From NCBI GenBank assembly GCA_013178305.1, contig JABLXB010000006.1, positions 89,921-153,920 on the forward strand: a stretch of 64,000 bases of DNA, given 5' to 3'. Below, in pieces: positions 8,529 through 16,224 of this stretch. The notes under the pieces were generated by a model. It searched no databases and was not told the origin of the DNA. It worked only from the letters and a program-made list of their open reading frames with translations. This stretch comes from Bacillota bacterium. GTDB lineage: Bacteria > Bacillota > Sulfobacillia > JABLXB01. The translations under genes and the position numbers were made by a program. Numbering within the stretch: position 1 is the first letter of the stretch; each line of letters starts with the position of its first letter.

Positions 8529-8999
8529 TTGGACGGATATCCTGTGAAAACTGATTCGCTTGAGGCTTACAGGGACGCGCTGACAACGGCGGGATTCCGG
8601 TTTACCCGCCAGAGAGAGGCCGTTATCCGTGTACTCGCCGGCGCCGGCGGAGGCCACCTGAGTGCCGAGGAAATCGCCCAGGAAGTAAGGGCCACCGACG
8701 GGCCCGGTCTCGCCACGGTGTACCGCACGCTGTCGATGCTCGAGGGAATCGGCATTGTGAGAAGCATTGACCTCGGGGATGGACGGGCGCGGTACGAGAT
8801 CTCCGACGCCCCCGAGCACCACCACCATCACCTCATATGCACAGTGTGTGGGAGGGTGGAGGAGGTCGAACACGACCTCTTGCATCAGATCGAGGAGCAC
8901 GTAAAGGCTCGCCATGGTTTCGCAGTCAGGAATCATTCGTTGAAGATCTACGGCATCTGCAGCGTGTGCAGGGGTACGGGTGGTTCCACGGGTTCATAA
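8529..8999 (+). CDS. fur: Fur family metal-responsive transcriptional regulator
   Basis: The 156-residue protein has the Fur winged helix (FTRQREAVIRVLAG, HLSAEEIAQEV, GLATVYRTLSML) followed by a metal-binding dimerisation half. That half contains an EHHHHHLICTVCG His-Cys cluster and a second CSVC pair, together the usual structural zinc tetrad. Flanking Fur boxes and a FeoB neighbour point to iron sensing, not zinc (Zur) or peroxide (PerR). The start is uncertain: TTG 8529 has GAGGT eight bases upstream and was chosen. GTG 8514 and GTG 8544 are in frame. Expression should be self-limited through the palindrome at 8496. Confidence 0.9.
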   Translation: MDGYPVKTDSLEAYRDALTTAGFRFTRQREAVIRVLAGAGGGHLSAEEIAQEVRATDGPGLATVYRTLSMLEGIGIVRSIDLGDGRARYEISDAPEHHHHHLICTVCGRVEEVEHDLLHQIEEHVKARHGFAVRNHSLKIYGICSVCRGTGGSTGS

Positions 9000-9020
9000 G
9001 GGATTACGCGTGCCCACTAT

Positions 9021-9035
9021 TGAGAATGATTCTCA
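9021..9035. promoter_or_regulatory. Fur-box palindrome upstream of feoB
   Basis: TGAGAATGATTCTCA is a perfect 7-1-7 palindrome, 60 bases upstream of feoB, and very close to the classical GATAATGATTATC-type core. It overlaps a weak TTGAGA -35 candidate, as expected for iron-dependent repression of ferrous iron uptake. Confidence 0.8.
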
Positions 9036-9094
9036 GCCAAAGTTCACTTAAGGCCCGGGCGACGTTCAGAGCAGGTTGAAAGGGGCCTTCCCCA

Positions 9095-11284
9095 ATGAGA
9101 TCCGCCGTCGATACTGTACGAGACCTCGTAAGGTCGTTGTCTTCCCGGTTTTACGGGTACGGCAGGTGCCGGGGCTGCCACCGGTCGTGTCCAGGCCGGG
9201 GTAGCCGTCGGATGGCCGGCAGGGTCCTGCTTCTGGGCAACCCGAACGTGGGTAAGAGCGCGGTGTTTAACGCGCTCACAGGTGGCAGGGCGACTGTATC
9301 AAACTACCCCGGAACGACGGTGGAAATGCTGCAGGGTTTTCTGAAGGGCGTCTCCGCCTGCATTCAGGTGACAGATACCCCCGGGATGTATTCCATCGTC
9401 CCTGTGACTGAGGAGGAACGCATCGCGGTACGGGAGACGCTCACGGCTACGGAGAACACCGTAGTCGTGCAGGTCGGCGACGCCAAGAACCTCGAAAGGA
9501 CCCTGGCCTTAACCCTGCAGATACTCGATCTGCGAATCCCCCTGGTTCTTGTGCTTAACATGATGGACGAGGCCGAATCCGCCGGTATAAGCATCCACTC
9601 GGATGCGTTGAGCGGCTGTCTCGGCATACCCGTTGTGACGACGAGCGCTGTATCCGGGCGGGGGATTGAAGATCTTCGCAACGTCATTATCGGTAGCCTG
9701 GAGACAGTGTGGCTCGGCCGGCCCTGCGGGTGTATCTCAACCGGGGTTTCGTGTGCGGCTGCCGCCCTGTGGGGTCCCGTGGAGCTCGAGGGGCAGGATA
9801 GCGGAGCGGGGCCAGGGGGCGAGGCTGGCGAGGCTCTGCAACAGGCGAAGAGCATGCTTGAGGCGCTGAGCCGGTATTTCGAATCCCGGGCGCCGGGGCG
9901 CGGCCGGCTGTATGCATCTGTCTACCTTGAGGGCGGGCGCGACGGGCTGGCCGGTGTGCTGGACGAGGCCACACTCGTGGCCGCGCGCGACACCGTGGGA
10001 GACATCGACCCGCAGCAGGCGGAGCAGATCGCCCTTATCCTCGCGGGCGCCCGTCACGCGAGAGCCAGAGAACTCGCACGCCAAGCGCAGGCATGCACGG
10101 CGGAAGACGATGGTGCTCGCGGGCCCGCGGCCTCCGGGCGAGCCTTGCCGAAGACCGTCCCCGACATCGATAGGGTGCTGATACACCCGCTTCTGGGGTT
10201 TGTTCCGCTCGTCGCGGTCGTCTATTTTGGACTCTACCTCCTGGTAGGGAAGCTGGGGGCGGGGGTGGTCGTGGACTTTATCGACTCGGGGCTATTCGAG
10301 CGATTCGTGACCCCCAGGGCCACTACGGCAGTCGGCGCGTTCCCCGATCTCGCTCGTGACCTCCTCGCCGGTGACTACGGGTTACTCACGGTGGCGCTGC
10401 GGTACGCCTTCGCCATCATCATGCCTATAGTGGGCACGTTCTTCATCGCCTTCGCGCTGATCGAGGACTCCGGCTACCTTCCGAGAATGGCGCTCTTGCT
10501 CGACAGCTGGTTCAGGCGGTTGGGTCTCAACGGGCGCGCAGTTATACCGATAGTGCTGGGCTTCGGGTGCGACACCATGGCCACTGTAGTCACCCGGACG
10601 CTCGAAACAAGGAGAGAGAGGCTGATTGCCACAGTGATCCTGGCCCTGGCGATTCCATGCTCGGCGCAACTTGGACTCATCATGGCGATACTGTCCCCGC
10701 AGCCGGTCGCATTGTTGTTGTGGGCGCTGGTCGTGTTCGCGGTACTGGTGACAGTGGGTACGATGGCAGCGCGATTGCTACCGGGAGACCCGCCGGGTTT
10801 CTTTATGGAACTTCCTCCGCTCAGGGTCCCGCGACTGGCGAACATCCTTTCGAAGTCCTGGGCGAGGATGACGTGGTACGTGCTCGAGGTGATTCCGGTG
10901 TTCGCCGGCATGAGCGTGGTCCTGACGCTTGCGGACAGGTTTGGGGTGCTCGAGCGGGTCATAACCGTGATCGGGCCGCTCATGAGCTCGATGGGTCTGC
11001 CTGCGGCTGCGGCAGAGGTCTTCATATACGGCTTCTTCCGGCGCGACTACGGGGCTGCGGGGCTTTACGACCTGGCCAGGGCTGGTGTCCTGTCCACAAA
11101 CCAGATCCTGATCGCGGCCGTCGTTCTGACCCTGTTCGTTCCGTGTATCGCCCAGTTTACCGTAATGATGAGGGAGCGTGGGGTCACCGCCACGCTGGCA
11201 ATATCCGCGTTCGTGACGCTTTGCGCCGCAGGGGTTGGCATTGTTCTGAACGCCGCCATGGGCGCCCTGGGGGTGGTGTTGTGA
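9095..11284 (+). CDS. feoB: Ferrous iron transport protein B
   Basis: The 729-residue protein joins an N-terminal small GTPase domain to a polytopic membrane domain. G1 is GNPNVGKS at about residue 49, G2 lies in SNYPGTTVE, G3 is DTPG and G4 is NMMD. The membrane part has two Gate-like segments containing Cys (LGFGCDTMATVVTRTL, FVPCIAQF). It imports Fe2+ across the cytoplasmic membrane. ATG 9095 follows GAAAGGGG. An unusual 40-residue N-terminal extension with CRGCHRSC precedes the G domain, and the spacer between G domain and membrane domain is long. feoA-like sequence follows downstream, and a Fur box lies upstream. Confidence 0.93.
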   Translation: MRSAVDTVRDLVRSLSSRFYGYGRCRGCHRSCPGRGSRRMAGRVLLLGNPNVGKSAVFNALTGGRATVSNYPGTTVEMLQGFLKGVSACIQVTDTPGMYSIVPVTEEERIAVRETLTATENTVVVQVGDAKNLERTLALTLQILDLRIPLVLVLNMMDEAESAGISIHSDALSGCLGIPVVTTSAVSGRGIEDLRNVIIGSLETVWLGRPCGCISTGVSCAAAALWGPVELEGQDSGAGPGGEAGEALQQAKSMLEALSRYFESRAPGRGRLYASVYLEGGRDGLAGVLDEATLVAARDTVGDIDPQQAEQIALILAGARHARARELARQAQACTAEDDGARGPAASGRALPKTVPDIDRVLIHPLLGFVPLVAVVYFGLYLLVGKLGAGVVVDFIDSGLFERFVTPRATTAVGAFPDLARDLLAGDYGLLTVALRYAFAIIMPIVGTFFIAFALIEDSGYLPRMALLLDSWFRRLGLNGRAVIPIVLGFGCDTMATVVTRTLETRRERLIATVILALAIPCSAQLGLIMAILSPQPVALLLWALVVFAVLVTVGTMAARLLPGDPPGFFMELPPLRVPRLANILSKSWARMTWYVLEVIPVFAGMSVVLTLADRFGVLERVITVIGPLMSSMGLPAAAAEVFIYGFFRRDYGAAGLYDLARAGVLSTNQILIAAVVLTLFVPCIAQFTVMMRERGVTATLAISAFVTLCAAGVGIVLNAAMGALGVVL

Positions 11285-11394
11285 CCGGTTTTCGATGGGG
11301 GTGGCGAGGCCGCTGCAGACAGGCACATACTGCTCACGGTCACCATGGTCATGGTCACCCTGGTGACGACCGGCCGCCGTCCCCGAGGTCTTGC

Positions 11395-11661
11395 GTGCCG
11401 CTATGTCACTGGCCCGACGGTGCGAGGCTTCTGGTGGTGGGGATCCGTCCCGGGCACTCCGGTCGCGGCGACCTGGCATGCAGGAAACTCGCGTCGCTCG
11501 GGATAGTCGCCGGGTCGGCCATCAGGCTGATCCAGAAAAGGCCGTTGCCGGTAATCGCGCTGGGGAACTCGAAGTTCGCGATCGATATGAATACCGCCGA
11601 CCTCGTCATGTGCGTCCCGGACGGCGGCAGTACTGCTCAGTGTGCGGTGCTACCGGATTGA
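11395..11661 (+). CDS. feoA: FeoA-like SH3-domain protein
   Basis: This 88-residue protein has the FeoA fold pattern: PDGARLLVVGI, then ACRKLASLGIVAGSAIRLIQKRPLPVIALGNSKFAIDMNTADLVMC. FeoA partners FeoB in Fe2+ uptake. GTG 11395 has GAGGT five bases upstream. The frame stays open back to GTG 11281, which overlaps the feoB stop as GTGA and would add a 38-residue extension containing HTAHGHHGHGHPGDD. The usual order is feoA before feoB; here it follows. Confidence 0.8.
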   Translation: MPLCHWPDGARLLVVGIRPGHSGRGDLACRKLASLGIVAGSAIRLIQKRPLPVIALGNSKFAIDMNTADLVMCVPDGGSTAQCAVLPD

Positions 11662-11834
11662 CCGCGCGGGGAGAGACGGCGGGCAACGGTAAAGTTGCTC
11701 GCCAACCCAAATGTAACGTCGTATAATATTTCTTATGTAGAGTATAGTCGATTCCTTTGAGTATACCTCCTCGCCGTGTGAGGCACGGCACGTGCCGGAG
11801 GCCGCCTCAGGCCTGTCTTGAGCGGACAGTTGCC

Positions 11835-12842
11835 TCATTGGTGGGCCGCCGTGGGTCCTGATGCCGGGGCCTGCCGGCGGCTTAGGATGCCCCTGAGGGT
11901 CTCCAGCGTGATGTTACCGCCCGACAGCATGAGGGCCACGCGCTTGCCCTGGAGCCGATCAGCTATCTTGGTGGCGGCCGCTGTGGCGGCCGCGCCCGCG
12001 CCCTCGGCGACCTGGTGTGTGGTTTCGAGCAACATCTCGATGGCATTCTTCATCTCGTCCTCGGACACGAGGACCATATCGTCAAGATAGCGACTGAGGA
12101 TTCGGAACGGCAGCTCGAACGCCACCCGCGTTGCCAGCCCCTCCGCGAATGTGTTCGCGCTGTCGGTCCCGGTAAGGCGACCGTGTTTCCACGACAGGTA
12201 GACAGAGGGCGCGCGCTCGGCCTGAACCCCGATCACCTTTATGCGAGGTTCAATGGACTTCACCACTATGCACGCGCCGGATGCCCCGCTGCCACCGCCG
12301 ATGGGCACGATTATGTAATCGAGGTCGGGTAGATCTTCGACGACCTCAAGGGTGCAGGTCCCTACGCCGGCAATGAGCAGGGGTTCATTCATTGAGTGAA
12401 CGTAGCGGTAGCCCTCCTCCCTCGCCGTCTCCTCCACCCACCGGCGCGCTTCATCGAAATCCTTTCCCCGCAGGACAACCTCAGCTCCCAGGCTGCGCAT
12501 CGCGTCGACCTTGAGGGGATTGGCGCCCTCCGGAGCGCCGACGATAGCCCGCACGCCGAACGCCCTGGCAGCGTATGCGATGGATTGGCCGTGGTTTCCT
12601 GTAGACGCCGTGATGACACCGCGGGCCCGTTCTTCCGGCGTCAACTGCGAGACCAGATTCAGCCCGCCGCGCACCTTGAACGCGCCGACCGGCTGGAGAT
12701 TCTCGCACTTGACCCAGGCCTCGCACCCGAGAATCCTGCCCAGGGCCGCCGGCTTGATGAGCGGGGTCGGCTGCAGGAACCGGTTCACGATGGTTCTCGC
12801 ACGGAAAACGTCCGAGATGGTGGGATCCCACAACTCCGGCAT
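11835..12842 (-). CDS. Threonine/serine dehydratase-like PLP enzyme
   Basis: The 335-residue fold-type II PLP enzyme has the cofactor lysine in VGAFKVRGG (about residue 52), the STGNHGQSIAYAAR loop and the phosphate-binding IIVPIGGGSGASG. Its length and lack of a C-terminal ACT domain match catabolic threonine ammonia-lyase or serine racemase/dehydratase, not biosynthetic IlvA. It deaminates a hydroxy amino acid to a 2-keto acid. GGGAGGGAGAAG precedes ATG 12842. It is the last of four same-strand genes (permease, DUF89, patatin, dehydratase). The 173 bases between it and feoA hold a TATAAT with no matching -35 and a GGCACGTGCC palindrome. Confidence 0.88.
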   Translation of the reverse strand: MPELWDPTISDVFRARTIVNRFLQPTPLIKPAALGRILGCEAWVKCENLQPVGAFKVRGGLNLVSQLTPEERARGVITASTGNHGQSIAYAARAFGVRAIVGAPEGANPLKVDAMRSLGAEVVLRGKDFDEARRWVEETAREEGYRYVHSMNEPLLIAGVGTCTLEVVEDLPDLDYIIVPIGGGSGASGACIVVKSIEPRIKVIGVQAERAPSVYLSWKHGRLTGTDSANTFAEGLATRVAFELPFRILSRYLDDMVLVSEDEMKNAIEMLLETTHQVAEGAGAAATAAATKIADRLQGKRVALMLSGGNITLETLRGILSRRQAPASGPTAAHQ

Positions 12843-12874
12843 TTTCTTCTCCCTCCCTGGAGGATGACGAGGTC

Positions 12875-13642
12875 CTACTCAATGACGGCGAATGCCTGCT
12901 CCGCCGCTTCCCTGCCCCTCCTGATGAACTCCCTGGCCGCGGCGAAATCTATCAGGCTCAGGCCGGACAGGTCGGGCTGGATCAGCACGTCGGCATCGCG
13001 GACCTCTTTGTCGACGTTGGTGCGCTGGATGATGTCGTGGGCGTGGAGGATTATCTGGAAGACGTTCTTCGGCGGAGGCCCGCCCACGCCGCGGGAGTTC
13101 AACTCGACCGCGACCACGTAATCCGCCCCAATGGCGCGGGTCACGCTTGTGGGGACGTTGTTGCACAAGCCCCCGTCCACCAGCATCCTCCCGCCCATCT
13201 TGACCGGGACGAATATCCCGGGAATCGAGCAGCTCGCCCTGATGGCTTCGGATACGGGCCCCGAGTTGATGAGCACTTCCTCACCGGTACATATGTCGGT
13301 GGCCACTGCGGCGAATGGAATGTCGAGGTCCTCGAACCTCTTGCCCCCGATTATGGAGTCGAGGTGGGCTGCGAGTTTCCTCGTCCCGATGAGGCCGTCG
13401 CGCCTTACCGAGATCTCGGCGAGGTCCCGCCAGCGCGCGTGAAGCGCGATATCCATCATGCCGGCGAGGGGCACCCCTGCGGCGTACAGTCCACCTATTA
13501 CGGCGCCGCAGCTCGTGCCGGCTATGTACTCTATACGGACGCCGAGTTCCTCGAGTACCTGCAGCACGCCGATATGGGCAAGGCCCCTCACGACTCCGCC
13601 GCCCAGCGCGACGCCGACCCTATCGGGAAGTCGTGGACGCAC
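12875..13642 (-). CDS. Patatin-like phospholipase family protein (RssA type)
   Basis: The 255-residue protein has the patatin catalytic dyad: nucleophile serine in GTSCGAVIGG (about residue 44) and aspartate in MLVDGGLCNNVP. It also has the oxyanion-loop GVALGGGVVRGLAHIGVLQ at the N terminus. It is a soluble, single-domain acyl hydrolase of the bacterial RssA/YlbK group, with lipid substrates unknown. GTG 13642 was chosen with GGAGGGG upstream. It begins just before the stop of the DUF89 gene, so the pair is probably coupled. Confidence 0.9.
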   Translation of the reverse strand: MRPRLPDRVGVALGGGVVRGLAHIGVLQVLEELGVRIEYIAGTSCGAVIGGLYAAGVPLAGMMDIALHARWRDLAEISVRRDGLIGTRKLAAHLDSIIGGKRFEDLDIPFAAVATDICTGEEVLINSGPVSEAIRASCSIPGIFVPVKMGGRMLVDGGLCNNVPTSVTRAIGADYVVAVELNSRGVGGPPPKNVFQIILHAHDIIQRTNVDKEVRDADVLIQPDLSGLSLIDFAAAREFIRRGREAAEQAFAVIE

Positions 13643-13645
13643 CGT

Positions 13646-14527
13646 TCATTCCCCTCCGCGATCCTCGCGCAGCAGCACGAGGTCGAGTTTCTTCAACCCC
13701 ATCGTACGAGTGATGAGGTCGCACTTGCAGGTGAAGAGGAAGTATATGTTCCGCCGGGTCTCGCCTTTGAGCGCTTCGAAGTTCCCCTGGCCTTTCGATA
13801 TTATCACGTCCGCGCTGTCGAAAACCGCGCGGAACTCCTGCGAGCATTTCGACAGAACCACCCCCGGTAAAGCGGTCCCGTTGCTCACTATCGTAGCCAG
13901 GGAGTCAAGGCCCACCAGCCGAGCGTCGTCCGGCGTGGCATCGTTCACGATGGGCGCGCCTCTCGTCCCAAAGTACACCTCGAGGTGCGGGAACTCCTCA
14001 CGGATGTACGATACCAGCACCTTGTCAAATACGATTTCGCCTGCGTTGTCGCCGATGTAGAGGAGCACCCCTGCGCCGGCGAGGTCGCTCCTCAGGCTCT
14101 CGAGAGCGTTCCGGTCGATCTGCTTCGATTCAGCAGTCCGGATGGCCTCCATCACGGTTTCCTTATCTACATGACGAAGCACCCCGAAGTCTATGATGTT
14201 CCCCGCGGCGGCAAGCCTTACCGCTGTCAAGAATCTGTCCGCCGAGCGGGCGATGACGTTCCCGAGGTCGTCCTCAAGTTTCATCATCTCACGGTTGAAG
14301 TATTCCTTCTCGTTCTGGAACAGGTCGCGCGCTCCAGCAGCCTCACCGAGGATCCTGTAGATCGCCCCCGCCAGTTCGGGCGTGCTCGCCCACTCGCGCG
14401 CTGTCGCAATCTCGCCAAATATCCTCTTCATCACCGCGACCCGGCTGTTCTCATCAGGGCAGTACTTCATCGTCACGTCGTACGCCTGGCGCACGAGGCA
14501 GGGATAGCATTCAAAGAACGCGCGCAA
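13646..14527 (-). CDS. DUF89 / ARMT1-like damage-control phosphatase
   Basis: The 293-residue protein begins with a CYPC pair typical of the prokaryotic DUF89 subgroup. It carries the metal-site motif YIGDNAGEIVFD near residue 160 and a DVIISKGQGNFEAL segment near the end, which supplies further ligands. DUF89 enzymes are metal-dependent phosphatases proposed to remove damaged or inhibitory phosphometabolites. The start is TTG 14527; no ATG is available in this frame near the conserved N terminus. It sits between the permease and patatin genes on the same strand. Confidence 0.87.
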   Translation of the reverse strand: MRAFFECYPCLVRQAYDVTMKYCPDENSRVAVMKRIFGEIATAREWASTPELAGAIYRILGEAAGARDLFQNEKEYFNREMMKLEDDLGNVIARSADRFLTAVRLAAAGNIIDFGVLRHVDKETVMEAIRTAESKQIDRNALESLRSDLAGAGVLLYIGDNAGEIVFDKVLVSYIREEFPHLEVYFGTRGAPIVNDATPDDARLVGLDSLATIVSNGTALPGVVLSKCSQEFRAVFDSADVIISKGQGNFEALKGETRRNIYFLFTCKCDLITRTMGLKKLDLVLLREDRGGE

Positions 14528-14554
14528 CCGTCATCACCCACCCGGCCGAACCCG

Positions 14555-15859
14555 TCAGCGCTTGGACGGGAACGCCTTGAATACGAGATTGAGCAGTATG
14601 CCGAATACTGACGCCGTCGCTATCGCCGGAAGCTCCATACCCCAGATCGGGATGGTCCCCGTAAATGATACCGCGCCCGCCTTCAGCGCCCCGGGGTCCG
14701 CGAAGAACGATCCACCGATGCCGATGACCAGGATGGTGGCGCCTATCGCAAGGTTCCTCGGGTCGAACAGGTCTACCTTCTCCGAGATCATGAGCGCAAC
14801 GCCCTGGCCGCCGATGACGCCGAACAGGTATATCGATACTCCGCCGATAACCGCCACCGGAATGGTGTTAACGATGCCCGCTATCCATCCGAAGAAGCCC
14901 ATCACGATGGCCACCGCGGCGGCGGTCATGATCACGGGGACGGAGAAGTTTCGCGTTATCGCCATCAGGCTGTTGTTCTCGCCGTAGTTCGTCCCCGCGG
15001 GCCCTCCGATGAAGCCGGCGATAATGTCGCCGATCCCGTCGCCCATCAGGTTCTCGCCCAGCAGACCCGAGATACCGTAACGCCTCGACCGGCCGAGTTT
15101 CCCGGCGAGGTCATTGACGTAGAGGTCGATCTGGTAGAGGTGGGCGGTTGACTCCGGGATCGTGGCTATCGCGACCGGCATGATCGCGGCGATCGCTACG
15201 GGGCTCCATACCGGCATGGTGAACTTCGGGATCGCGAAGAACGCCGCTTTTTGCAGCGGCTCGAAGTTGACAACGCCTGTCGCCAGGGACGCAAGGTACC
15301 CCACGGCCACGCCGAACAGAACCGGAAGCTGCCCGAGCGCGCCTTTCAGGTACACCGAGAACAGGATGGTCGCCACAAGGGTAATGAGCGCCACCGTCCA
15401 GTTGGCAGCCGCCATGCTCATCGCCGCGAACGCGAGCGCGAGCCCTATGACGATCGCGACGCTACCCGTTACTATCGGTGGGAGTATCGTGTTGATGGAC
15501 TTCTGGCCGTACCGCTTGACCAGCCAACCGGCGATTATCGAGACCAGGCCGGATGCAACGATGCCGCACTGCGCCGCGGGAACGCCAGCGGCCTTCGCCA
15601 CTCCCGCGACGGCAGCTATGTACGAGAAGCTCGATCCGTAGTACAGCGGGATCCTGCGGCAGGTGAACAGGATGAATCCCAGGGTGGCAAGGCCACTCGC
15701 CACGATAGTGACACCGACGTCAAAGCCCGTGAGGATTGCCACCAGGACAGTCGCGGGGAACATGACGATTACATGCTGGAGCGCGAAGATGAGGAGTCGA
15801 CCTGGAGGCGGAGTGTCGTCCGGTAAATAGCCTACTACATGCGCGTTACGCTCATCCAT
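14555..15859 (-). CDS. uraA: Uracil-type nucleobase permease (NCS2 family)
   Basis: The 434-residue membrane protein has about 14 hydrophobic segments and the NCS2 hallmark TNYGENNSLMAIT. The equivalent YGEN in UraA contains the uracil-binding glutamate. ATG 15859 was chosen because AAGGGGGTTGG lies upstream; a longer frame to 15988 would run through the leader. The leader contains a PyrR-binding element, so the substrate is probably uracil and expression should fall when UMP/UTP is plentiful. The C terminus is intact. Confidence 0.9.
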   Translation of the reverse strand: MDERNAHVVGYLPDDTPPPGRLLIFALQHVIVMFPATVLVAILTGFDVGVTIVASGLATLGFILFTCRRIPLYYGSSFSYIAAVAGVAKAAGVPAAQCGIVASGLVSIIAGWLVKRYGQKSINTILPPIVTGSVAIVIGLALAFAAMSMAAANWTVALITLVATILFSVYLKGALGQLPVLFGVAVGYLASLATGVVNFEPLQKAAFFAIPKFTMPVWSPVAIAAIMPVAIATIPESTAHLYQIDLYVNDLAGKLGRSRRYGISGLLGENLMGDGIGDIIAGFIGGPAGTNYGENNSLMAITRNFSVPVIMTAAAVAIVMGFFGWIAGIVNTIPVAVIGGVSIYLFGVIGGQGVALMISEKVDLFDPRNLAIGATILVIGIGGSFFADPGALKAGAVSFTGTIPIWGMELPAIATASVFGILLNLVFKAFPSKR

Positions 15860-15943
15860 CAAACCAACCCCCTTGTGTGGGGCCGGTCGCGGACAGGCCA
15901 GCGTTGCCAATCCGGGGCGGAAACCGTGGTTATCGTTTTGTCC

Positions 15944-15975
15944 CCTTGCTAGCCTCACCGGACCAGCCTTAAAGG
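15944..15975 (-). promoter_or_regulatory. PyrR-binding leader element of the uracil permease mRNA
   Basis: Read on the minus strand, GGTCCGGTGAGGCT (15964-15951) matches the PyrR target ARUCCNGNGAGGYU at all but the first base. It is the loop of a hairpin closed by GCT/AGC and CCTT/AAGG arms. Known PyrR leaders are near-identical in form. Downstream, CCCCACACAAGGGG can pair the Shine-Dalgarno sequence, so control may be translational. The remaining intergenic bases up to 16224 show only the promoter at 15991-16019. Confidence 0.75.
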
Positions 15976-15990
15976 TACACTTCGCCATAG

Positions 15991-16019
15991 AATGTATCCT
16001 ATGGCTGTTCCGGTGTCAA
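15991..16019 (-). promoter_or_regulatory. Sigma-70 promoter of the uracil permease gene
   Basis: On the minus strand a perfect TTGACA (16019-16014) is followed after 17 bases by TACATT (15996-15991). CCATAG-N8-CTATGG (15985-16004) is an inverted repeat over the -10 and could be an operator. Transcription should start some 15 bases before the PyrR element. Confidence 0.65.
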
Positions 16020-16224
16020 CAGAAACCTCCTTCCATAAAATCCCTGACCCGGTGAGCAGGAGTATGTTCCTGTGCCGTCATATTTATCCTGCGTTATGTA
16101 ACTACTGCCTTGTTGACAAGGCCTTTCCAGGCGTGCCGTCGAATTCCGTAAACTTTGAACACCTCACCCCGAACAGTGACGGTCATGTGATGGACAGTTG
16201 ATGAATACCGGGAGGGAATCTGAT

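Noticed and set aside
11722-11727. TATAAT downstream of feoA
   Set aside because: The nearest -35-like TTGCTC is 21 bases away and no gene follows in that direction.
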